64,000 nucleotides of DNA, taken from NCBI GenBank assembly GCA_963824195.1, contig CAWGOJ010000039.1:62001-126000 (forward strand). Direction: 5' to 3'. The position numbers and the translations under genes were made by a program. Origin of the DNA: Bog-473 sp963824195. Lineage in GTDB: Bacteria; Actinomycetota; Acidimicrobiia; Acidimicrobiales; RAAP-2. The first letter of the stretch is position 1. Every line of letters starts with the position of its first letter. Of the stretch, positions 24,546 to 30,942 are shown piece by piece. The notes below the pieces were generated by a model. The model saw only the letters and a program-made list of their open reading frames with translations, was not told where the DNA came from and searched no databases.

Positions 24546-25467
24546 GCGGCGCGACCGTGACCGCCGGTGGCCCGACAGCGGCCAGGACCTTCGCCGCCTG
24601 GGCGTCGAGCTCGGGGGTGGACGCCCCCATGGGCAAGCGGCATTGGCCGACGCGGAGGCCCAGCGCGCGCAGAATGGCCTTGGTGGGCAGCGGGTTCGGG
24701 AACTCCGCCGAGGACTCGAAGTCGAAGGAGTCGAGCAACTCGGCATTGCCGGCGATGGCGCCGCCCAGGTCGCCGGCGAAGAAGCAGTCGACGACCTTGC
24801 GGAGCTGCGGGCCCACCCAGTGCGCGGCCACACTGATCACTCCAACGGCGCCCACCGACATGAGGGGCAGCGTCATGGCGTCGTCGCCGCTGTAGATCTC
24901 GAAACCCGCCGGCACCTGCGCGGCCAGGTGCGCCGTCGTCGGCGCGTCGCCCGCCGCGTCCTTGAGCGCCACGATGGCGGGCACCTCACGCGCCAGGCGC
25001 AGCATGGTCGGCGTCTCGATGCGCCGACCCGATCGGACCGGGATGTCGTAGAGCACGACGGGGAGGTCGCCCGCCGCCTCGGCCACCACGCGGAAGTGCT
25101 CGTAGAGCCCGGACTGCGAGGGCCGGTTGTAGTAGGGCGTGACGACGAGCACGCCGTCCACGCCGCTCTGCACCGCCAGAGCCGTCATCTTGACGGAGTG
25201 CTCGGTGTCGTTGGAGCCCGTCCCCGCGATGACCGGGACCGTGATCGCCTCCGCCACGGCCCGCCACAGCTCGACCTTCTCGTCGTCGGTCAGCACCGAG
25301 CTCTCGCCGGTAGAGCCGCTCAGGACGAGCCCGTCGCTCCCGTGCGAGACCAGCCAGCGGGCCAGCTCCACCGCGGCCGACAGGTCCAGCGCCCCAACAT
25401 CGTCGAAGGGGGTCACCATGGCGGTGATCACCCGCCCGAACCGAGGCGCGTCCTGTGCGGGGCTCAT
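24538..25467 (-). CDS. dapA: 4-hydroxy-tetrahydrodipicolinate synthase
   Basis: 309 aa TIM-barrel aldolase. It condenses pyruvate with aspartate semialdehyde, the branch-point step to DAP and lysine. The Schiff-base lysine is K169 in VALKDAAGD; Y140 in VVLYDIPVRSG and the GSTGES loop (51-56) complete the active site. The ATG at 25467 has GAAGGGG nearby and a TAGCGT hexamer nine bases upstream, so the leader, if any, is very short. It is followed by rnj with an 8-bp overlap. dapB lies 3.4 kb away on the same strand; the two are separated by the diiron/TetR and rhomboid/TetR pairs. Confidence 0.95.
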   Translation of the reverse strand: MSPAQDAPRFGRVITAMVTPFDDVGALDLSAAVELARWLVSHGSDGLVLSGSTGESSVLTDDEKVELWRAVAEAITVPVIAGTGSNDTEHSVKMTALAVQSGVDGVLVVTPYYNRPSQSGLYEHFRVVAEAAGDLPVVLYDIPVRSGRRIETPTMLRLAREVPAIVALKDAAGDAPTTAHLAAQVPAGFEIYSGDDAMTLPLMSVGAVGVISVAAHWVGPQLRKVVDCFFAGDLGGAIAGNAELLDSFDFESSAEFPNPLPTKAILRALGLRVGQCRLPMGASTPELDAQAAKVLAAVGPPAVTVAPLG

Positions 25468-25476
25468 TGCCCCTTC

Positions 25477-25482
25477 ACGCTA
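25477..25482 (-). promoter_or_regulatory. Putative -10 box of dapA
   Basis: TAGCGT on the minus strand, nine bases before the dapA ATG, in the 32-bp gap after the diiron-protein stop. It suggests dapA-rnj can be transcribed apart from the upstream TetR unit. Confidence 0.4.
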
Positions 25483-25499
25483 CCAGCGATGCGGTGCGC

Positions 25500-26657
25500 T
25501 CAGGCGACTTGGCGATCGGCGGGCGACCCGTCGGCGAAGGCATCCTCGTCCTCGGTGGAGTCGGTCAGGTGCTCGAAGGCGATCGCACCCATTTCGGTGA
25601 ACTTGGTGCGCAACCAGCCGTCGGCGGCGTCGAGGAGCCCCAGCTTCTTGAGGTTCGGCACGATCTTGGAGAACAGGAGGACCTGGAAGTCGTCCTGTTC
25701 GGGCGCCATCCCCATGATCTTGATCACGTCGGACGTCGGGACCTCCATGCGCTCCCATACCTCCTGCATCGCCATGCGATCCTTCATGCGGATGGCCGCC
25801 TCGAACGCGAACTCCTGGCGCTCGCGTAGCTCGGCCGCGCTGAGCTCCTTGTAGTACTCCTGCAGGCTCAGCACGCCGAAAGCCACATGGCGCGCCTCGT
25901 CCGCCATCACGTAGCGCAGCAGCTTCTTCAGCAGCGGCTCGGTCGTCATCATGTGGATGAACCCGAAGGCGGCCAGCGCCAGGCCTTCGACCATGATCTG
26001 CATGCCGAGATACGTCATGTCCCAGCGCGAGTCGGACACGATGTCGTCGAGCAGGAGCCCGAGGTGGGCGTTCATCGGGTAGTGGCCGGAGAGCTTCTCG
26101 TCGAGGTACCTGGAGAAGACCTCGACGTGTCGTGCCTCGTCCATCACCTGGGTGGCCGCGTAGTACTTGGCGTCGATCCACGGGACCGTCTCGACGATCT
26201 TGGCCGTGCAGAGCAGCGCTCCCTGCTCACCGTGCATGAACTGCGACAGCAGCCAGTTCTGGTTCTCGATCCCAAACTGCATGAAGCGTTTGTCGTCCCA
26301 CTTCTCGAGCGCGGTGCCGACCAGCGCAGCGGGATCCCACTGCATCTGAGCCGGGTTGGCCTCGGCGTTGGCCATCACGACCTTCTCCTGGTCGACCTCG
26401 ATCGACCAGTCCAGATCGGTCTGCGCGTTCCACTGCGCCTTCTTCGCCTTCTCGTAGAGCTTGTCGAGCTGCGGCTTGGCCCCCTTCTCGTAGTCCCACG
26501 TGAACTCGGCCGGGCAGTTGTCGGGGACGCGGTGGAAGCCCTCCACGTCGTACTGCCCGACGAGGCTCATCACCGCCTCGAGATCGTTGATGTCGTCCCG
26601 GCCGATCAGTTCGAGGTTGGACCTCAGCTGCTCCTGGTCGTCGTCGAGTGTGGTCAT
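25500..26657 (-). CDS. Ferritin-like diiron protein (possible oxygenase)
   Basis: 385 aa, mostly helical. Metal-ligand motifs of the ferritin/R2 fold are in order: an early Glu in QFMHGEQGALLC, DEARHVEVFSRYLD (ExxH), a Glu in MQIMVEGLALAAF, and a second DEARHVAFGVLSL (ExxH). This is the four-helix two-iron pattern of R2-like oxidases, acyl desaturases and AurF-type N-oxygenases; which chemistry applies here cannot be told. Its ATG overlaps the TetR stop as ATGA, so regulator and enzyme are one operon. The TetR promoter has an operator-like dyad. The likely inducer is a hydrophobic small molecule or fatty-acid derivative, which is inference. Confidence 0.8.
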   Translation of the reverse strand: MTTLDDDQEQLRSNLELIGRDDINDLEAVMSLVGQYDVEGFHRVPDNCPAEFTWDYEKGAKPQLDKLYEKAKKAQWNAQTDLDWSIEVDQEKVVMANAEANPAQMQWDPAALVGTALEKWDDKRFMQFGIENQNWLLSQFMHGEQGALLCTAKIVETVPWIDAKYYAATQVMDEARHVEVFSRYLDEKLSGHYPMNAHLGLLLDDIVSDSRWDMTYLGMQIMVEGLALAAFGFIHMMTTEPLLKKLLRYVMADEARHVAFGVLSLQEYYKELSAAELRERQEFAFEAAIRMKDRMAMQEVWERMEVPTSDVIKIMGMAPEQDDFQVLLFSKIVPNLKKLGLLDAADGWLRTKFTEMGAIAFEHLTDSTEDEDAFADGSPADRQVA

Positions 26658-27403
26658 TGTGCCGCCCCCTTGGTGAGTGGTCGCATTGGTCTGGTGGAAC
26701 TGTCTGCTGGGATGTCAGGAGTGGGAGAGCGGCCGGCCGTGTCGACGCGCAGAGCGAGGATGCCGGGCAGGACGAAGGCCCGCACCAGTGCGCGGGCGTC
26801 GTCGGGGTCGCCGAGGTCGGTGCCGGCCGGAGGGCCGGAGCAGTAGGCCAGGACGATGCGCACGGCCCACTCGGCCGCCCGGGAGGCCTGTGCCGGCTCG
26901 AGCCAGCGGGCGAAGAAAGGGGCCGCCAGGTCGCCGGCCACCAGCAGGACCCGGTCGAGCTCGGCGAAGGTGAGGTGGGGCAGCACCGCGCCCGGCTCGT
27001 GCTCCAAGAGGTAGGCCAGGGCGCCGTGTGATCGCATCCGGCGGGCCGACTCGACCATGCCCGCCACGAGCACGTCCTCGAGGTCGGTCGCCTCGCCCAT
27101 CGCGACCGCCAGGACCGAGAAGAGCCGGGCCACCTCGGTCTCGACGACGGCGGCGAGGATGCCCTCCTTGCCCCGGGGGAACGTGCGGTAGACCGTGGCC
27201 CTCGACAGGCCGGACTGGCGGGCGATGTCGTCCACCGTGGTCTTGGCCATGCCCGAGCGGGCCAGGCAGCGCAGGGCCCCGTCCACGATGCGGACCCTGG
27301 TCGAGGAGCGGTCGTCGGCACCCAAGTGGCGGACGACACCGTCGCGCGCTCCCGTCAGGGCGCCCGGGAGCCCGGGTTCAGGTCTTGCCGTTGCCGCGCC
27401 CAC
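26654..27403 (-). CDS. TetR/AcrR-family regulator of the diiron protein operon
   Basis: 249 aa from GTG 27403. The helix-turn-helix lies at about residues 55-80: KTTVDDIARQSGLSRATVYR, with FPRGKEGILAAV after it, the standard TetR N-terminus. The C-terminal ligand domain is not recognisable. The first 35 residues are poorly structured, and a start further in is possible, but the -10 box sits seven bases before GTG 27403. Autoregulation is likely, because a pair of inverted TGARACA half-sites overlaps its promoter. It is cotranscribed with the diiron protein through an ATGA overlap. Confidence 0.88.
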   Translation of the reverse strand: MGAATARPEPGLPGALTGARDGVVRHLGADDRSSTRVRIVDGALRCLARSGMAKTTVDDIARQSGLSRATVYRTFPRGKEGILAAVVETEVARLFSVLAVAMGEATDLEDVLVAGMVESARRMRSHGALAYLLEHEPGAVLPHLTFAELDRVLLVAGDLAAPFFARWLEPAQASRAAEWAVRIVLAYCSGPPAGTDLGDPDDARALVRAFVLPGILALRVDTAGRSPTPDIPADSSTRPMRPLTKGAAQ

Positions 27404-27406
27404 TGA

Positions 27407-27440
27407 TGAAACATTATGGCGATTTTTGTCTCAGTGTCAA
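27407..27440 (-). promoter_or_regulatory. TetR promoter with operator-like dyad
   Basis: On the minus strand TTGACA (27440-27435) and TAATGT (27416-27411) lie 18 bp apart (17 to ATAATG), the best -35/-10 pair in the window. Half-sites TGAAACA (27407-27413) and TGTCTCA (27427-27433), which is TGAGACA on the other strand, form an inverted repeat spanning spacer and -10. The -10 ends seven bases before GTG 27403, a leaderless arrangement. Confidence 0.7.
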
Positions 27441-27451
27441 CCAACGTCGGT

Positions 27452-28330
27452 TCAACTCAGGTTCACGTGACCGGGGGCGATTCCGGTGATCAACAGCGCC
27501 AGGATGGCCAGGATCGCCGCACTGCCGCCGATGGTGACCGCCAGCTCCCTCGTCCGGTCGCGCAGGCCGCCCGCGTAGTCGTACAGGAAGGCGAGGGCGG
27601 CTCCCGTGATCACTCCCCCGAGGTGGGCCCGCCAGTCGATGTCGCCCGTGAAGCCGATGAGGAAATTGAGCACCAGCAGCCCGACCACGGGCGCCATGGG
27701 CAGGTGGCGGCGCCCCGCCAGCACCACGTAGGCCCCCAGGATCCCCATGATGGCGCCCGACGCGCCGATGCCGGCCACGTTGGGCTGGCTCAGGAGGTAC
27801 GAGCAGACGCTCCCTCCGAGCCCGGCGATCAGGTAGAGGGCGAGGAAGCGGGCCTTGCCCAGCAGCACCTCGACGGCCGGGCCGACGATGAGGAGGGCCA
27901 GCATGTTGAAGAAGATGTGCAGGAAGTTGGCGTGCAGCCACATGGCCGTGAAGGCCCGGTAGTACTGGTTCTCGACGTGCACGGCGGCCGGCCACATGGC
28001 GTAGCGGTCGACGAGCCTGGTGTCCGTGCCGAACCGCTCGAAGAAGAACACCACCACGTTCACCGCGATGATGACCAGGACCATGGGCGTGGGGTTGGTG
28101 GAGCCGACCACGCCCGTCCGTCCGGGACTGGTGTGGGTGAAGGCCGGGACCTGGCGCGAACGCTTCGCCCCCTCGGAGGTGCACGGCGGGCACTGCCAGC
28201 CCACGGGTGCCTGCACCATGCAGTCGGTGCAAATGGGGCGGTCGCAGTGCGCGCACAGGACTGAGGCCGCCCGGTCGGGGTGCCGGTAGCACGGTGGCGC
28301 CGGCGCGGGCTCGGGGAGCGGGCCGCTCAT
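27452..28330 (-). CDS. Rhomboid-family intramembrane serine protease with N-terminal zinc-finger-like segment
   Basis: 292 aa from ATG 28330; the open frame continues upstream but the ATGA overlap with the TetR stop and the coding content support this start. Residues 14-50 have a B-box-like cysteine/histidine cluster (CYRHPDRAASVLCAHCDRP, CTDC, CPPC). Six or seven membrane segments follow. The active-site serine is in GIGASGAIMG and the partner histidine in WRAHLGGVITG; HANFLHIFFNMLAL is the conserved rhomboid segment. It cleaves membrane proteins within the bilayer; substrates unknown. Coupled to an upstream TetR and followed by the other TetR operon. Confidence 0.9.
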   Translation of the reverse strand: MSGPLPEPAPAPPCYRHPDRAASVLCAHCDRPICTDCMVQAPVGWQCPPCTSEGAKRSRQVPAFTHTSPGRTGVVGSTNPTPMVLVIIAVNVVVFFFERFGTDTRLVDRYAMWPAAVHVENQYYRAFTAMWLHANFLHIFFNMLALLIVGPAVEVLLGKARFLALYLIAGLGGSVCSYLLSQPNVAGIGASGAIMGILGAYVVLAGRRHLPMAPVVGLLVLNFLIGFTGDIDWRAHLGGVITGAALAFLYDYAGGLRDRTRELAVTIGGSAAILAILALLITGIAPGHVNLS

Positions 28331-28887
28331 CGGATGCCGGCCAGCAGCTCGGACCGGACGAGGAGCGCCACCTGCTCGGGGTCGTTCAGGTCCCAGCGTC
28401 CCGGCGAGCTGATGTAGGAGAGCACCATGCGGGCCAGGAAGTCGGCCGCGACGTCGAGGTCGGTGCCCTCGGCCATCCCGTGGCGCACCAGGTAGGGGGC
28501 CAGGAACGCGGCCACCAGCGTGTGCGTCCCCTCCGCCTCGGTCGTGAGCCGTGGCAGGAGGATCTCGGGCTCGGTCACGAGAATGCGTTGGAGTACCTCG
28601 TGCCCGACGAGGGCATGGTGGGCGAACATGAGGCCGCGCTCCATCACCTCCTCCAGGGTGTCGGCGTCGGAGACCTCCTCGTAGAGCCGGAGGAAGAAGT
28701 GGGCGAACTCCCACCCAACGACGGCCGAGATCAGCTCGTCGCGCCCGCCGGGGAAGTAGCGGTACACGGTCGCCCGCGAGACACCGGCCTCGCGCGCCGC
28801 GTCCTCGACGGTCGTCTTGGCCAGGCCCCAGCGGGCCACGCAGTCGTAGGTGGCCTGCAACAGCCGCTCCCGGACCTCGGGATTCAC
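28327..28887 (-). CDS. TetR/AcrR-family transcriptional regulator
   Basis: 186 aa from GTG 28887. Helix-turn-helix at about residues 23-45: LAKTTVEDAAREAGVSRATV followed by YRYFPGGRDELISAV. The length is normal for the family. Its start overlaps the dapB stop and its stop overlaps the rhomboid ATG, so it is wedged in a dapB-tetR-rhomboid transcript. Its N-terminal domain resembles that of the TetR at 26654, the two being plainly of related subfamilies. Target and ligand cannot be predicted; autoregulation would require an internal promoter, which was not seen. Confidence 0.88.
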   Translation of the reverse strand: MNPEVRERLLQATYDCVARWGLAKTTVEDAAREAGVSRATVYRYFPGGRDELISAVVGWEFAHFFLRLYEEVSDADTLEEVMERGLMFAHHALVGHEVLQRILVTEPEILLPRLTTEAEGTHTLVAAFLAPYLVRHGMAEGTDLDVAADFLARMVLSYISSPGRWDLNDPEQVALLVRSELLAGIR

Positions 28888-29669
28888 AGCCCCAGCAACG
28901 CCTCGAGGCCTACCGTGAGACCGGGCCGGTCGGCCACCGAGCGCACCGCCAGCAGGATGCCCGGCATGAATGAGCGGCGGTCGTAGGAGTCGTGGCGCAG
29001 GCTCAGGCTCTGGCCCTGGGCGCCGAAGATCACCTCTTCGTGCGCGACGAGGCCGGGAAGCCGCACCGAGTGCACACGGATGCCGTCGGGCCCCTCGGCC
29101 CCGCGCGCCCCGGCCAGCACGACGTCGGTGGTCGGGTCGGGTGGGAGCGGGCCGGCGCCGGCCGCCCGGCGCGCCGCGGCGATCGCGGCGGCCGTGTGCA
29201 TCGCCGTCCCCGATGGCGCGTCTCGCTTGGCGTCGTGGTGCAGCTCTATGACCTCCACGCCCTCCATGAGGGGCGCTGCGATCCGGCAGAAGTGCATCAG
29301 CAGCACGGCCCCGATGGCGAAGTTCGCCACCACGATGGCGTTGGCGCCACGTCCCTCGAAGCGCGCCGCCACGGCGGCCAGGTCGTCGTCGGACAGCCCG
29401 CTCGTCCCGATGACCGCGTGCACCCCCTGCTGGGCGTAGTGCGGCACGTTGTGACGCACCGCTGCGGCGATGGTGAAGTCGACGACCACCTCGGCACCGA
29501 GGTCCGACAGCGCGATGACCTCGCCCACGATCGCCCGGCCGCAGGCGTCCTGCCCCACGTGCGCGGGGTCCACGGCGGCGACCAGCTCCATGTCGGCCGC
29601 CTCCGACACGGCGCGGCAGACCTCCTGGCCCATGCGGCCGCCGGCGCCGACCACACCGACCCTGTGCAT
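28884..29669 (-). CDS. dapB: 4-hydroxy-tetrahydrodipicolinate reductase
   Basis: 261 aa. The NAD(P)-binding N-terminus is VGVVGAGGRMGQEV; the catalytic/substrate motif is ELHHDAKRDAPSGTA, with the conserved His-His and Lys, and FAIGAVLLMHF precedes it. It reduces the product of DapA. The ATG at 29669 is used because the Rossmann fold begins there. A -10 box (TAGCCT) seven bases upstream overlaps the TAG stop of the M16 protease gene, so dapB probably has its own leaderless promoter inside the pnp-M16 readthrough. The stop overlaps the following tetR start. Confidence 0.95.
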   Translation of the reverse strand: MHRVGVVGAGGRMGQEVCRAVSEAADMELVAAVDPAHVGQDACGRAIVGEVIALSDLGAEVVVDFTIAAAVRHNVPHYAQQGVHAVIGTSGLSDDDLAAVAARFEGRGANAIVVANFAIGAVLLMHFCRIAAPLMEGVEVIELHHDAKRDAPSGTAMHTAAAIAAARRAAGAGPLPPDPTTDVVLAGARGAEGPDGIRVHSVRLPGLVAHEEVIFGAQGQSLSLRHDSYDRRSFMPGILLAVRSVADRPGLTVGLEALLGL

Positions 29670-29676
29670 GACCTGC

Positions 29677-29682
29677 AGGCTA
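29677..29682 (-). promoter_or_regulatory. Putative -10 box of dapB overlapping the M16 stop codon
   Basis: TAGCCT; its TAG is the stop codon of the M16 protease. It ends seven bases before the dapB ATG. Confidence 0.42.
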
Positions 29683-30942
29683 CCGGGCGGCCATGGCGGG
29701 CAGGTGGGACTCGAAGTCATGCTCGTCGAAGGGGCCTACGGCGCTCATCGTGCGCGGTGCGCCCGCCAGCTGGGTCGCCACGTCGCGCACCTGCTCGCGG
29801 TCGACGCCGTCGATGCGGGCCAGGACCTGGTCGACCGAGAGCACCTCGCCGTGCAGCAGCAGGGAGGCGCCGATGCGGCTCATCCGGGCACCGGAGTCCT
29901 CGCCCGAGAGGAGCATCTCGGCGCGCAGGTTGCCCTTGGCCACGGCCAGCTCCCGTTCGGTCACGCCTTCTGTCGCCAACAGCTCGAACTCCTCGCTGAT
30001 GATGTGCAGCACCTTGTCGACGTGCTCGGGCGCTGTCCCCACCACGACGGCCAGCGAGCCGGCGTCCTCGTAGGCCGCCCGCTCCGACCACACCGAGTAG
30101 GCCAGTCCGCGCTGCTCGCGCACCTTCTGGAACAGCCGACTCGACAGCCCGCCCCCCAGGACGTGGTTCAGCACGGCCAGCGCCCAACGCCGCTCGTCGA
30201 AGCGCGACACCGAGCGCGCCCCGTAGACGAGGTGCGCCTGTTCCGTCGGACGTCGTACGACGTCGAGCGCGACCACGTCGGGCCCCGGCGCCGTGCGCGA
30301 CGGCACCGCGCCGCCCGGCGTCCCGACGAAGCGGCGTTCCAGGTCGGCCGCCACCGCCTCATGCGTGCAGTCCCCGGCCACGGAGACGACCATGTTCGAG
30401 GGCCGGTAATGGCGCTCCAGGAAGGCGCGGATGTCCTCACGGGTGATCCGTTGCACCGACGACGCCGTCCCCAGGGTGTCCCGCCCGAGCGCGTGGCCCG
30501 GGAAGACCGCCGACTGCCAGCGCTCCGACGCGAGGTCGGCGTGCTCGTCGGCGTGCATGAGGATCTCGTCGAGGATCACAGTGCGCTCTGCCTCGATGTC
30601 GTCGGAGCGGAGTGCCGGCATCCACATGATGTCGCTCAGTATGTCCAGCCCGAGCGCCAGGTCGTCGGAGAGGAGGCGCACGTAGAACGTCGTGTACTCC
30701 TTGGTGGTGAAGGCGTTGCAGTCGCCCCCCACCTCGTCGAGCGCCTCGGCGATGGCCGCGGCCGACCGCTCCTCCGTGCCCTTGAAGAGCAGATGCTCCA
30801 GGAAGTGCGACGCCCCGGCGAGCTCGCCGGGCTCGTCACGTGAGCCGGTGCCGACCCAGTAGGCGACCGCCACCGAGCGGACGTCCGCCATGGTCTCGGT
30901 GACCAGGCGGATGCCGCACGGCAGGACGGACGTCTCGATCAA
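29680..30942 (-). CDS. M16-family zinc metallopeptidase
   Basis: 420 aa, single-length (alpha and inactive-like halves). The inverted zinc motif is HFLEH in GASHFLEHLLFKGT near residue 46, with a downstream Glu in the ERTVILDEILMHADEHADL helix; the second half has RGLAYSVWSERAAYEDAGS. Homologues include the actinobacterial PepR/YmxG-like peptidases that sit after pnp, as here. It degrades short peptides inside a closed chamber. The start is TTG 30942, overlapping the pnp stop as TTGA. The stop TAG lies within the likely dapB -10 box. Confidence 0.92.
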   Translation of the reverse strand: MIETSVLPCGIRLVTETMADVRSVAVAYWVGTGSRDEPGELAGASHFLEHLLFKGTEERSAAAIAEALDEVGGDCNAFTTKEYTTFYVRLLSDDLALGLDILSDIMWMPALRSDDIEAERTVILDEILMHADEHADLASERWQSAVFPGHALGRDTLGTASSVQRITREDIRAFLERHYRPSNMVVSVAGDCTHEAVAADLERRFVGTPGGAVPSRTAPGPDVVALDVVRRPTEQAHLVYGARSVSRFDERRWALAVLNHVLGGGLSSRLFQKVREQRGLAYSVWSERAAYEDAGSLAVVVGTAPEHVDKVLHIISEEFELLATEGVTERELAVAKGNLRAEMLLSGEDSGARMSRIGASLLLHGEVLSVDQVLARIDGVDREQVRDVATQLAGAPRTMSAVGPFDEHDFESHLPAMAAR

